A program made the translations under genes and the position numbers. Source: Candidatus Lariskella endosymbiont of Epinotia ramella (GTDB taxonomy: Bacteria; Pseudomonadota; Alphaproteobacteria; Rickettsiales; Midichloriaceae). From it: 64,000 nt of DNA. Positions 44,112 through 54,298 of this stretch are shown one piece after another. Each line of letters begins with the position of its first letter. The first letter of the stretch is position 1. The notes under the pieces are model-generated. The model did not search any database. It saw nothing but the letters and a program-made list of their open reading frames with translations, and was not told the origin of the DNA. The DNA is taken from the NCBI RefSeq assembly GCF_964019805.1, contig NZ_OZ026472.1, positions 248,001 to 312,000 on the forward strand. The letters are read 5' to 3'.

Positions 44112-44673
44112 TAAAACCATTTTTACTAAAATAAAATGCACACAACGACGCCTATAAACGCACAATTACAAGTATCTGATACCGGAAAGATTAATATTGA
44201 CACAAGTAGTATCGTTACAATCTCAGACAGCTTCAAAAATCTGCAAAACGGTGCAAGTTTCAAAGGCTTGGCGAAAGAAATGCAAAATGGCGAAACTCTA
44301 ATTCAAACAAATTTTGGAGAAATAGTACTAACGCGCCAAGGAAGACACTCAATCTTTAACGGAGCCATTCAAATAGAAGTGGAACAATTAACAGATTCTT
44401 TAATAACACTCAAAATAACACAAGAAAAACAAAATATCTCAGACATACATCAAGAAAGGCCGCAAACTCCTAAAACGCTTGAAATTAGAATAAATAAAAA
44501 TCTCGCAAGTAATGCTACAACAAACGCAGATAGTCAAGTGAAATATAGTGAAATCCCAGTCATTCGAGATAAAATAAGCATGGGAATACAAAGACCAGAA
44601 GTAGAACTAAAAAGCATTTACATAGATAAACAGTTTTGGAATTCAATAGACCTCTTGCATAACCTATTTAAAG

Positions 44674-45863
44674 TGTAGAAGTCAATATTTGATCTTACAG
44701 ACAGTTATAAATTTTATATCTGCTTGTCAGTTAAGTTTTGACTGTCAGATATGTAACTGAGATACAAGATTTCATTATTCTTTTCCACAGCAAACTTTTT
44801 ACTATCCAAAAAAGTTTGCATAGGAGTTTTTCCATAACAATATTTACCAGAATGAGGTCTTGCATTGTTGAAATGTTCTAACCAAATATCAAGATCTAAT
44901 TGCAAATCATCTAATGCTGTATAAATCTTTTTACGCATAGCTGTATCAAAGAATTCTTGTTTCATAGTTTTATTAAAACGTTCACACATACCATTAGTCT
45001 GAGGTGAATATGCTTTAGTTGTAGTATGCTCTATACCTTCTATACTGAGAAATAACTCAAAAGCATGGTGCTCTATATTCCCTTTATATTCTCCTCCACG
45101 ATCTGTAAGAATACGAAGCATTGGTATCCCTTGACTCTCATACCATGGTAACACTCGATCATTTAGCATATCAGCTGCAGTAATTGCAGTTCTTTCAGTA
45201 TACAGTTTAGCATCAGCAAATCTACTGTAGCTATCAATAAACACCTGAGCATAAACCTTTCCTATCCCTTTGAAATTTCCTACATAATATGTATCTTGGC
45301 AACCTAGATAACCTGGATGTTGTGTCTCAATTTCTCCATGTGCTTCTTTTTCATTACTACGTTTCTCTAGTACTTGCAGCTGTGCTTCAGTCAAAATAAT
45401 ACCATCTTGGGCCATCTTAGCTTCTAATGCTTTCAATCTTTTATTGATATTATTTAAATCATTACGTAACCAAATTGACCTGACTCCACCAGGTGAGACA
45501 AGTATACCACTCTTCTTCAGCTCATTTGATACTCTAAGTTGTCCATATGCTGGGTACTCTATCGCCATATCAATTACTGCTTTTTCTACATTAGGATCTA
45601 CTCTATTAGCCATTATTGGCTTCTTACGACTTATTTCGTATAGCGCTTCTTCTCCTCCTGTTTCATATAGTTCTTTAAATCTGTAATAGCTATCTCTACT
45701 ATAACCCATTGCCTTACATGCAGATGATATACTACCAAGGCTTTTGGCCAATTCAAGTAAACCAATTTTAGGTTTGATTATTTTTTGATTTAAGTTCATT
45801 GCTTATCTCCATTTAATAACTAATTTAGTTTACCAAATGTAAGATAAAATATCGACTAATACA
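44674..45863 (-). mobile_element. IS481-family element, copy 2, nested in IS5 copy 7
   Basis: 1190 bp with the same 26-bp imperfect inverted repeats as copy 1. The 7-bp duplication TTTAAAG is seen at 44667-44673 and 45864-45870, in the IS5 sequence just past its left inverted repeat. Confidence 0.95.
44714..45799 (-). CDS. IS481-family transposase (copy 2)
   Basis: Intact, 361 residues, same motifs as copy 1 ([23 protein letters not shown]). Substitutions against copy 1 include Q-K to K-K near residue 96, D-K to E-R near 208 and F-N-N-E-R to F-N-N-A-R near the end. The last changes a position usually conserved in integrase cores, so its activity is less certain. Confidence 0.92.
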   Translation of the reverse strand: MNLNQKIIKPKIGLLELAKSLGSISSACKAMGYSRDSYYRFKELYETGGEEALYEISRKKPIMANRVDPNVEKAVIDMAIEYPAYGQLRVSNELKKSGILVSPGGVRSIWLRNDLNNINKRLKALEAKMAQDGIILTEAQLQVLEKRSNEKEAHGEIETQHPGYLGCQDTYYVGNFKGIGKVYAQVFIDSYSRFADAKLYTERTAITAADMLNDRVLPWYESQGIPMLRILTDRGGEYKGNIEHHAFELFLSIEGIEHTTTKAYSPQTNGMCERFNKTMKQEFFDTAMRKKIYTALDDLQLDLDIWLEHFNNARPHSGKYCYGKTPMQTFLDSKKFAVEKNNEILYLSYISDSQNLTDKQI

Positions 45864-45864
45864 T

Positions 45865-46685
45865 TTAAAGCTCAAAGTTATAGATACCAGCAAGTAAATT
45901 AAACCTTAAACCGAATCGTTTTCTTCTGTTCCTATAACGATCAGCGATAATTTTAAATCGTTTGATCATGCCTATGACGTTTTCATTTAAAACACGTTCA
46001 CTAGACAATTGACGATTTTTCTTTTTATCTTTCCTGCTTAGTGGTCGCTTTTTTGTCTTTTTCTTTGGTAACTCTGAATTATAATGCAACTTATCAATGC
46101 CTTGATAACCAGTATCTGTAAGAACTTTAATCTCAGGGTGGATGTGAACTCCGGATTCTTTAAATAACCTGAAATCATGACGCTTGCCATTAGAAAAATT
46201 AGTGCAAATGATTTCTTTTTTCCTTTTATCCACAATAAGCTGAGTTTTTAGAGTATGTCGCCTCTTTTTTCCCGAATAAAAGTGCTTCTGTTTTTTTTAG
46301 GTCGTTCTATCGGTGTTTCAGTAGCATCAATTAACACAAGTTCGTATTCAGAATCGCTTTTTAGTAATGCTTTACGTCCAGGTAGTGAAAATCGTTTATC
46401 TTTAATTAGAGTATCTTCAATCCAACGTATATTACGATAACAGGCACTTTCACTTATTCCATAACTGCGGGAAATATGAAAATATGTCCTGTATTCACGC
46501 AAGTACTCAAGCGTCATGAGTAATCGATCTTCTAAAGCCAATTTATTGGGTTTTCCACCTTGAGACTTTAAAATAGCTTCAGCTTCTTTTAATATACTTA
46601 GTATAACTTCAAACGTTCCTCGTTTAATGCCAGTAAGCCTGCGAAACTCTTCTGCGTATTCATCTTTGATGTTTTCAAACTTCAT
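45865..46685 (-). CDS. IS5-family transposase (copy 7)
   Basis: Identical translation to copy 2: ATG at 46685, frame-1 stop at 46248, frame 2 ending at 45865. The guest IS481 lies just beyond its stop, so the coding part is whole although the element end is displaced. Confidence 0.9.
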
Positions 46686-47244
46686 GTTATCCTTGATAAA
46701 ATCAAGGATTTTAATCAATTTATATGGTTATGCAAGAGGTCTAATATTTTCGGAAAATTCACCGGCAAGAAAACTACTTTCAAATGAATTGTTATCGGCA
46801 AATATAGAACCAGAAGATAAAATAAAAGGAAATTTTGTTATAATCAGAGATAGTAATGTTATTTCTCGTATGGCTGGAAAAGAGTTTTTGATAAATGAAG
46901 ATGGAGCACTATACTTAAAATGCAATTTGATCACTCATGAACAATATAATGTAACATCTATCAAAACTATGCTTGGCTGCTTTATCCACGACAGCTATTC
47001 CTGGATGCACATGAAAAAAGGAGATGAGTTCTTAGTGATTCAACTCACATCACTTGAAATGAACAAAGATAACATTACCATAACCAGCCCAACTAAAGTA
47101 CAAATTGCTGAGAATTTCGAATTACTTAAGAATTTAATTCAGAAAGCGGAAGAAACTATTAGAAACGTAAGCGACATAAAAAACATGGATTATGGTTTAC
47201 TTCCATCATTTTCAAAAGAAACTAATCATCATTCACAAATCAAT

Positions 47245-48142
47245 AGACCTCTTGCATAACCTATTTAAAGCTCAAAGTTATAGATACCAGCAAGTAAATT
47301 AAACCTTAAACCGAATCGTTTTCTTCTGTTCCTATAACGATCAGCGATAATTTTAAATCGTTTGATCATGCCTATGACGTTTTCATTTAAAACACGTTCA
47401 CTAGACAATTGACGATTTTTCTTTTTATCTTTCCTGCTTAGTGGTCGCTTTTTTGTCTTTTTCTTTGGTAACTCTGAATTATAATGCAACTTATCAATGC
47501 CTTGATAACCAGTATCTGTAAGAACTTTAATCTCAGGGTGGATGTGAACTCCGGATTCTTTAAATAACCTGAAATCATGACGCTTGCCATTAGAAAAATT
47601 AGTGCAAATGATTTCTTTTTTCCTTTTATCCACAATAAGCTGAGTTTTTAGAGTATGTCGCCTCTTTTTTCCCGAATAAAAGTGCTTCTGTTTTTTTTAG
47701 GTCGTTCTATCGGTGTTTCAGTAGCATCAATTAACACAAGTTCGTATTCAGAATCGCTTTTTAGTAATGCTTTACGTCCAGGTAGTGAAAATCGTTTATC
47801 TTTAATTAGAGTATCTTCAATCCAACGTATATTACGATAACAGGCACTTTCACTTATTCCATAACTGCGGGAAATATGAAAATATGTCCTGTATTCACGC
47901 AAGTACTCAAGCGTCATGAGTAATCGATCTTCTAAAGCCAATTTATTGGGTTTTCCACCTTGAGACTTTAAAATAGCTTCAGCTTCTTTTAATATACTTA
48001 GTATAACTTCAAACGTTCCTCGTTTAATGCCAGTAAGCCTGCGAAACTCTTCTGCGTATTCATCTTTGATGTTTTCAAACTTCATGTTATCCTTGATAAA
48101 ATCAAGGATTTTAATCAATTTATATGGTTATGCAAGAGGTCT
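47245..48142 (-). mobile_element. IS5-family element, copy 8 (complete)
   Basis: 898 bp, AAT on both sides (47242-47244 and 48143-48145). It is the second IS5 insertion in the FliK-like gene. Confidence 0.95.
47265..48085 (-). CDS. IS5-family transposase (copy 8)
   Basis: Identical translation to copy 2: ATG at 48085, frame-1 stop at 47648, frame 2 ending at 47265, same slip site. Confidence 0.9.
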
Positions 48143-48837
48143 AATGTTGTTTTTGAAATGATGGCACTACTTGCTGGAATAAAGCGAACCTCTAAAGATG
48201 AATCCACAGAAAACACACCATCAACACAAAAAACAAATATATTAAGTTTGCTGAGAGAGGTTTATACACAAACTGCATCTCTAGAGTATCAGCTTATAAT
48301 GTTGCCTTTCTTTTATGACGGGAAAATTGAGTTCTGCAAGATTTATATCAAGAATGAAGAAGAAAAAAAAGATGACGATAATTCTCAAAATCCAGATAAA
48401 ACACTAAATTTTAAATTAGAAATAGATTTGCGTAATCTTGGACCAATTGTCATGGATGGCAAATTCACTAGTAAGTCTGGCCTACGAAAGTTAGAGTGTG
48501 AAATCCAAACAGAACATGGATTCCCATATTATGTTAAAGAGGAAATACATAGCGCTTTTTCCAACTGTTGTGAGGCATTAACACTGCAAGGAAAAATCTT
48601 GTTTTCACATATTCAACATCAAGAATTTGATGCTCAGTATGAACATGTAACCGATGATTCAGAAGATGCATATGAACATAGAAAGTATGATGTAGTAATG
48701 TAACTTGCATAGCATTCATAGCTCATGTAAAATATCAAAGCTATATTTGCAAATTTCCCTTATCATTAACAAACTCCTAATTCCCAACTAATACATTAGT
48801 TTAATTGCAATATACATGCAACAAATGGCACAAATAG

Positions 48838-50970
48838 ATGAATAAAGCACAACTTGAATATCCATACGGACTAAATGAGCATCAGATGGATGCTGTTTCA
48901 CACATTGACGGCCCAATACTTGTTCTTGCAGGAGCGGGCACAGGAAAAACAAAAGTGCTTACAACTAGAATAGCACACATTATATCACTTGGCGCAGCTT
49001 CACCAAATCAAATACTTGCAGTGACATTTACAAACAAAGCTGCAAGCGAGATGAAATCGAGAATCAGAAGCTTTGTTGGTGACGTTGTGGATGGAATGTG
49101 GATCGGGACTTTTCACTCTATAGCTGCAAAGATATTGCGTTACCATGCGAGTAAAGTGGGATTGTCAAATAATTTCACAATCATTGATACTCAAGACCAA
49201 TTGAGAATCGCAAAACAAATTCTAAGAGATATTGGTATTGATGAAAAACAGTATCCTCCTAAACTAATGCTATACATCATCGGCAGATATAAAGATAAAA
49301 GCTGGACACCAGATAAAGTTCCAGAATCTGAAGTTGGTGGGTTTGCAAGAGGGATGATGCGCCAGCTTTATGCGGAATATCAAAATAGGTTGTTATCACT
49401 TGGTGCTTTGGATTTTGGTGATCTTCTACTATATAATGTAGTTCTTTTTAATGAAAACCTTGATGTCGGATCATATTATCAGGAAAAATTTAAGTATATA
49501 CTTGTAGATGAATATCAAGATACAAATGTAATTCAGTATTTGTGGCTACGAATACTGACGCAAAGCAATAGTAACATATGCTGCGTTGGAGATGATGATC
49601 AAGCAATATATGGATGGCGCGGCGCTGAAGTTGCGAATATACTGAGATTCGAGAAAGATTTTCGCAATGCTAAAGTTGTAAGACTAGAACAAAATTATAG
49701 ATCCACATCTTATATTTTAAATTGCGCCGCTCAACTCATCTCAAATAATAGATCAAGACATGGCAAAACCTTATGGACAGCAGATTCTCATGGGGAAATG
49801 ATAAAGCTATACAGCTTCTTTAATGATAAGCATGAAGCAAGATTTGTAGCAGATGAGATAGATGTATTGCATAGATTACATAAACAACCACTTTCAGAAG
49901 TCGCAATCCTTGTGCGCGCGAGTTATCAAACAAGAAATTTTGAAGAAAGTTTAAACGCTTTTAGAATACCATATCGTATAGTCGGAGGTACAAAATTTTA
50001 TGAGCGCACAGAAATTAAAGATATCATTGCGTACATAAGATTGCTTGTTAACTTAGATGACGGTCTTGCACTAGAGAGAGCAATCAATATTCCAAAAAGA
50101 GGAATAGGAGATGCAACAATGCAGCAAATATATGAGACATCAAAAACTCATAGTATATCTTTATTTGCAGCAGCATCCAATATGGTGGAAAATCAAACTA
50201 TCAAGGGGAAAACAGCTGCCGCAATTCTATCATTTTTTGAACAACTGGCACGCTGGAGAAGTTTATTGAACAATATGAATCACACAGAAGTCATAGATAT
50301 CATGCTTGACGAAAGTGGATATAAGCAAATGTGGAAGAATCAAGATACAGAAGAATCAAAAGAGCGACTGGACAATATCAAAGAATTAGTAAATAGCATT
50401 AAAGAGTTTCCAGGTTTGTCAACGTATTTAGAGCATGTAAGCCTCCTTGGAGATACAGACGCGATTTATAATGATGATAAAGTGAACGTAATGACCATAC
50501 ATGCCGCAAAAGGACTAGAATTTTCTAATGTTTTTCTTCCTGGATGGGAAGAAGGGTTATTCCCTAGTGCAAGAACGGTCTCAGAATCTGGAAATACCGG
50601 AATAGAAGAAGAAAGACGCCTTGCGTATGTTGCAATCACAAGAGCTAAAGAAAGACTATACATTTCATATGCAAATACCAGAAGCGTATATGGGTCAATT
50701 CAATCTTCCACGCCATCTAGATTTTTAGATGAGCTACCTAGCGAAAGCTGCCAAGATATGTCAGAACTGCTGATGAAGAAGAAAAAAGATATCAATAACG
50801 CTCAACGAACAAAACAGCCAATCAATACTCAATCTGGTAAGAAAGTAGAACATAATGTGTTCGGAACTGGAATAATCTTAAATGTATATGATAGTATAGC
50901 TCAAGTCCTATTCGATCGAACAGGTCTCAAAAAAGTTTCTATAGATTATTTGAAAGATTGTGAGGAATAA
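48838..50970 (+). CDS. uvrD: UvrD/PcrA-type ATP-dependent DNA helicase
   Basis: A superfamily 1A 3'-5' helicase for nucleotide excision and mismatch repair and for clearing stalled forks. The 710 residues carry Q-motif L-N-E-H-Q (about 12-16), Walker A A-G-A-G-T-G-K-T (about 30-37), motif Ia F-T-N-K-A-A, Walker B D-E-Y-Q-D-T-N, motif III D-D-D-Q-A-I-Y-G-W-R-G-A, motif IV R-L-E-Q-N-Y-R-S, motif V V-N-V-M-T-I-H-A-A-K-G-L-E-F and motif VI Y-V-A-I-T-R-A. All are intact. Length is normal. uppS follows after 14 bp, so they probably share a transcript. Confidence 0.94.
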   Translation: MNKAQLEYPYGLNEHQMDAVSHIDGPILVLAGAGTGKTKVLTTRIAHIISLGAASPNQILAVTFTNKAASEMKSRIRSFVGDVVDGMWIGTFHSIAAKILRYHASKVGLSNNFTIIDTQDQLRIAKQILRDIGIDEKQYPPKLMLYIIGRYKDKSWTPDKVPESEVGGFARGMMRQLYAEYQNRLLSLGALDFGDLLLYNVVLFNENLDVGSYYQEKFKYILVDEYQDTNVIQYLWLRILTQSNSNICCVGDDDQAIYGWRGAEVANILRFEKDFRNAKVVRLEQNYRSTSYILNCAAQLISNNRSRHGKTLWTADSHGEMIKLYSFFNDKHEARFVADEIDVLHRLHKQPLSEVAILVRASYQTRNFEESLNAFRIPYRIVGGTKFYERTEIKDIIAYIRLLVNLDDGLALERAINIPKRGIGDATMQQIYETSKTHSISLFAAASNMVENQTIKGKTAAAILSFFEQLARWRSLLNNMNHTEVIDIMLDESGYKQMWKNQDTEESKERLDNIKELVNSIKEFPGLSTYLEHVSLLGDTDAIYNDDKVNVMTIHAAKGLEFSNVFLPGWEEGLFPSARTVSESGNTGIEEERRLAYVAITRAKERLYISYANTRSVYGSIQSSTPSRFLDELPSESCQDMSELLMKKKKDINNAQRTKQPINTQSGKKVEHNVFGTGIILNVYDSIAQVLFDRTGLKKVSIDYLKDCEE

Positions 50971-50984
50971 TATAGTTAGCTAAA

Positions 50985-51677
50985 ATGCAAAAGATCCCTA
51001 AACATATCGCAATCATCATGGACGGAAACGGGCGCTGGGCTCTACAAAATGGACTAAGGAAGGAAGAAGGACACAGAGAGGGAATAGTAGCGGCAGAAAG
51101 AATATTAAAAGCCTCCATAGCAAATGGCGTCAAATATTTAACACTATATGCTTTCTCTTCTGAGAATTGGGCAAGACCAAATAGTGAAGTGTCAAATTTA
51201 ATGAACTTGCTACATAAGTATTTACTAAATAACACAGAAGATCTAATATCCAGTGGCGTCAAAGTAATATTCATAGGAGATAAATCAAGCTTAGATCCTG
51301 CAATACAAGAATTAATGCAAATAGCTGAATCTTCCTCTGCACATAATAAATTTCACCTAGTAATTGCTATTAGTTATGGTGCAAGAAATGAAATAAGAAA
51401 TGCTGCGCTCGAAATGTGTAAATACGTTATTTCAAATAAAATTGAGCCTAACACGATTACAAGCAAGTTATTTGATAACTTTATGAGTAGTGATATTCCA
51501 GATCCTGATCTGCTTATAAGAACGGGCGGCGAAAGAAGGATTAGTAACTTTCTGCTATGGCAAATTGCATATACTGAACTCTATTTTAGCGATAAACTAT
51601 GGCCTGCTTTTTCTGAAGCTGATTTGATTGATGCAATTAAAGACTTTAGCTCTCGTGATAGAAGATATGGAAAATAG
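50985..51677 (+). CDS. uppS: isoprenyl transferase (undecaprenyl diphosphate synthase)
   Basis: A cis-prenyltransferase that condenses isopentenyl diphosphate on farnesyl diphosphate to make the C55 carrier lipid for peptidoglycan. The 230 residues show the catalytic H-I-A-I-I-M-D-G-N-G-R-W-A motif (D13), H-R-E-G, F-S-S-E-N-W-x-R-P, and near the end D-P-D-L-L-I-R-T-G-G-E-R-R-I-S-N-F-L-L-W-Q, all family signatures. Length is typical. Here it follows uvrD instead of preceding cdsA and rseP. Confidence 0.95.
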   Translation: MQKIPKHIAIIMDGNGRWALQNGLRKEEGHREGIVAAERILKASIANGVKYLTLYAFSSENWARPNSEVSNLMNLLHKYLLNNTEDLISSGVKVIFIGDKSSLDPAIQELMQIAESSSAHNKFHLVIAISYGARNEIRNAALEMCKYVISNKIEPNTITSKLFDNFMSSDIPDPDLLIRTGGERRISNFLLWQIAYTELYFSDKLWPAFSEADLIDAIKDFSSRDRRYGK

Positions 51678-51736
51678 AAAACATCCTAGCAGCTTGAGAA
51701 AAAACTAAAAATCTATATTAACTTCAATTTGATATA

Positions 51737-51815
51737 AGAGCTAATTTTTGTACATTTAACTTTCAGCAGAAATTTATTTGTGTAGTAAATCGATTTTTGA
51801 CAGACAGAAAGACTT
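51737..51815 (-). repeat. R4 repeat (short form)
   Basis: It contains AGCTAATTTTTGTACATTTA and the hairpin CAGAAATTTATTTGTG / AAATCGATTTTTGACAGAC. It lies about 60 bp after the uppS stop. Confidence 0.65.
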
Positions 51816-51949
51816 TCTAGTTCTTTTTGAAGTATGACGAAGAATATATCTCAAGTATTATAGCTCTTATAAAGTACGCGCACCCACAGAAGTCTCAGAA
51901 GCAGCATAAAATGCTGCCACGAGTGTTAAAATAGCGCTTTAAATCCGTA

Positions 51950-52113
51950 ATAAGCACAAAACCTTACGGATTTTGTGAAAGTAGTGTTTGCGCGCGGCAC
52001 AGGAGCAATTAATATATCCAAAAATTAGTGCATGGCAGCTCCCTAGCTAATTTTTGTACATTGAACTTCTCTGCAAAAATTGATTTGCTTGTGCAAATAA
52101 ATTTTTGGCGGAT
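51950..52113 (-). repeat. R4 repeat (long form)
   Basis: Read on the minus strand: GTCCATCCGCCAAAAATTTA hairpin, ACAAAAATTAGCT/CTAATTTTTGG hairpin, AAATCCGTAAGG hairpin. It ends 22 bp before the start of the LOG gene, facing away from it. An R1 end (TTTTTGAAGTATGACG) is at about 51827. Confidence 0.75.
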
Positions 52114-52135
52114 GGACTATAAAATATAAAAATTT

Positions 52136-52699
52136 ATGCCAATCACAAAAACTATCTGCATATTTTGTGGAGCAAAAAAAGGTCGTAATGACAGAATTAT
52201 TGAACTTGCAACAATTGTTGGCAAAATAATCGCAAGGAAGAATATAAATCTAGTATGCGGTGGTGGCAACACAGGTCTTATGAGCATTGTAACTGCAGCA
52301 GCTGTCTCTGAAGGTGGTTTTGTAACAGGTATTCTTTCTGATGGTTTGAAATCTGAAGTTCCAAATACCAATAGCACAAAACTCATTAAAACACCATGCC
52401 TGCAAACTAGAAAAAAAGTTATGATTGAAATTGCTGATGCATTTTTAATATTACCTGGGGGATATGGAACTTTAGATGAATTTTTTGAAATTATGGTATT
52501 ATATAGAATTGCTATGATCAAAAAACCAATAGTGCTATTCAACTATCTAGGATTTTGGGATGATATAATAAAGCAGATGGATCGAATACAACAAGAAGGA
52601 TTCTTAAGCCAACATGACAGCAAAGCACCAATTATAGTAAATAATATAGAAGAGTTTCAAAATTGGCTTTCAATTTTTGACTGCATTAGAGAGAAATAG
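52136..52699 (+). CDS. LOG family nucleotide phosphoribohydrolase
   Basis: A Rossmann-like protein of 187 residues that probably cleaves nucleoside monophosphates to base and ribose 5-phosphate (Lonely Guy / Rossman-fold TIGR00730 group). The N-terminal I-C-I-F-C-G-A-K-K-G, G-G-G-N-T-G-L-M (about 42-49), the catalytic R-K-K-V-M (R and K, about 90-94), and P-G-G-Y-G-T-L-D-E-F-F-E (about 110-121) are the family motifs. The bacterial role is not settled; purine recycling is likely. Length is typical. Confidence 0.92.
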   Translation: MPITKTICIFCGAKKGRNDRIIELATIVGKIIARKNINLVCGGGNTGLMSIVTAAAVSEGGFVTGILSDGLKSEVPNTNSTKLIKTPCLQTRKKVMIEIADAFLILPGGYGTLDEFFEIMVLYRIAMIKKPIVLFNYLGFWDDIIKQMDRIQQEGFLSQHDSKAPIIVNNIEEFQNWLSIFDCIREK

Positions 52700-52973
52700 T
52701 ATTATAACGCTTTAGCCATATAGCACTGCCTTCATCAGTGCATACTAAAAATAGATAATCGTCAAAACGCAATGTTTGAAAGTTGCCGTGATTCACGGCT
52801 TCATGTCAAAGCTCCCTAGAAAAAATAGCAAAGTTTTTGCTAAAAACACTACATGAGCTTTATATCTTTAGTTTCTATCTAAATAGCACTTGCAAGCAGA
52901 TGAAGCTTTTAATGTCATAAAAATCTTTTACTTGACCTTAAACATAAAGCTCCCTGCTCTTTTCAACTGACTA

Positions 52974-53907
52974 TTATAGCTAAAGCGTCATAAAAAGATT
53001 ATGACAAATAGTTTGTAAAGAGTTCATCAAGCGTACAGTTGGTATTACGTCGAATTTGTTTAGCTTGGGCCCATTTTTTCTCAATAGGATTTAAATCTGG
53101 AGAATATGGAGGCAAATAAAGCAATGTGTGGCAAGAATTTCCAATCAATTGCTGCATATCAACACCTTTATGAAAAGTTGCATTATCCATTACAATCACG
53201 CAATTTGGGGGAATATTGGGTAATAAAATGTTTTCCACCCAACATGTAAACACTGATGTATCAACCGATCCTGTTAGCAACCCAATAGCAACTAAAGTGC
53301 TTCCCATCAAAGCCCCAATAGCATTCGTTCTTGTCTTTGGCACCCCAATCATGCTTGCCATAGCAACGCCGTCCCTTAATCGAATAACCATGTGTTCTAG
53401 GCATATCGTGAGCAAAGCCGCTTTCATCAATATAAACAATTTGCTTCCCTTCATTTTCCAAATCAGCAATCCTTTGGCAAAACATAGATCTTTTTTCTGG
53501 ATCCGCTTTTGGATGATTTAGAGTTTTTTTTATAGCTAACACCTAAGCGATATTGCGCATCTCTTATCCCGGTTGTACTAGCACACAGGCGTGCTGCCCT
53601 TTCATAGCAATAGCTATCTGGATACTCTTCTATATCCTTCTTGAGTGCTACAACGTCTATTTTGCTCCATTTCTTATGCCTATACTTTTGTGGTTCAATA
53701 TTTTGACTCCAACGAAATATTGCAGCTTTGGATATTCCAAATTTCTTCGCAACCTCAGAAAATGATAACTCTTCTTTTGCCTTGATCTTTAATATCTTTT
53801 TTCTGAATGAGAGCGGATAGGTCATTTTTTTCTCTATAGTTATACCTTTGATAGCATAGCATAGCAAATCCTTCACTCATACTCCTTTTATAACGCTTTT
53901 GCTATAA
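52974..53907 (-). mobile_element. IS630-family element
   Basis: About 934 bp. The inverted repeats are TTATAGCTAAAGCGTCATAA (52974-52993) and TTATAACGCTTTTGCTATAA (53888-53907). IS630 elements duplicate TA on insertion, which fits the flanks. A related single end (TTATAACGCTTTAGCCATAT) occurs just upstream at about 52703, suggesting an older insertion nearby. Confidence 0.75.
52999..53876 (-). pseudogene. IS630-family transposase with two frame breaks
   Basis: Part 1 (53876 to about 53520) is the HTH region: L-S-F-S-E-V-A-K-K-F-G-I-S-K-A-A-I-F-R-W. An A8 run near 53523-53530 passes to part 2, I-V-Y-I-D-E-S-G-F (first D) and H-D-W-G-A-K. A second break near 53340 passes to part 3, N-C-V-I-V-M-D-N-A-T-F-H (second D) and Y-S-P-D-L-N-P-I-E-K-K-W-A (E). 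The first shift is at a slippery run and may be programmed, as in other IS630 members. The second is probably a mutation. Other small starts in this interval are shadows. The likely real N-terminus is the ATG of M-T-Y-P-L at about 53823. Confidence 0.75.
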
Positions 53908-54099
53908 ATGATTTATCAAATGCAAGGTTTGGTAGTTAAAAATAAATAATTTGGAGCTAAGAAAGAGACACATACTCCTCTTTCTCCATATTATAGAACA
54001 TAAGCAAGCATACTTACGCTAAATAAGTACCCATAAACATAGTCTCACTTAAACTGACATGTTTGTTATAAGTAAAAACATAATTTATTGTTAATTCGC

Positions 54100-54250
54100 T
54101 CATCCGCCAAAAATTATAATTTGCCATGTACCGCGCGCAAACACTACTTTTACAAAATACGTAAGGGTTTTGCGTTTATTATAATATTTTCTTACGGATT
54201 TAAAGCGCTATTTTTGCGCCCAAAGCACTATTTCATGCGCACTTTCGAGA
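54100..54250 (+). repeat. R4 repeat (hairpin 2 missing)
   Basis: CATCCGCCAAAAATTATAAT at the left and AATACGTAAGGGTTTTGCG / TTTCTTACGGATTT at the right are R4 hairpins 1 and 3. The middle is replaced or deleted. It lies beyond the 3' end of the lytic transglycosylase gene, which is on the minus strand. Confidence 0.65.
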
Positions 54251-54298
54251 CTTTTATAAGCGCACGTACTAATTCATCAATCAAAATTTGATATAGAT

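Larger units (their letters stand above)
44648..46742 (-). mobile_element. IS5-family element, copy 7, split by an IS481 copy
   Basis: The left tip is at 44648-44673, then the IS481 element, then the rest of IS5 from 45864 to 46742. Subtracting the 1190-bp guest and its 7-bp duplication leaves exactly 898 bp. AAT flanks both outer ends. Confidence 0.95.
44136..48703 (+). pseudogene. FliK-like hook-length-control-type protein, broken by three IS elements
   Basis: Three blocks, 44136-44647, 46743-47244 and 48146-48703, join in frame after removing IS5 copies 7 and 8 and one copy of each duplication. The joins read F-W-N-S-I then F-S-E-N-S, and S-Q-I-N then V-V-F-E-M. The product would be about 520 residues. 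The N-terminal part has the N-F-G-E-I-V-L-T... I-E-V-E-Q-L-T-D-S-L-I-T-L-K-I pattern, and the C-terminal part has L-E-I-D-L-R-N-L-G-P-I-V-M-D-G-K-F and a final L-Q-G-K-I-L-F. Both resemble alphaproteobacterial FliK-like proteins (flagellar hook-length control domain). No other stop or frameshift is visible, so loss is recent. The family call is tentative. Confidence 0.6.

Noticed and set aside
46627-47259. 210-residue plus-strand protein
   Set aside because: It begins in antisense IS5 sequence and is really the middle block of the interrupted FliK-like gene.
54088-54291. 67-residue plus-strand frame
   Set aside because: It lies in an R4 repeat and has no ribosome-binding site or family resemblance.
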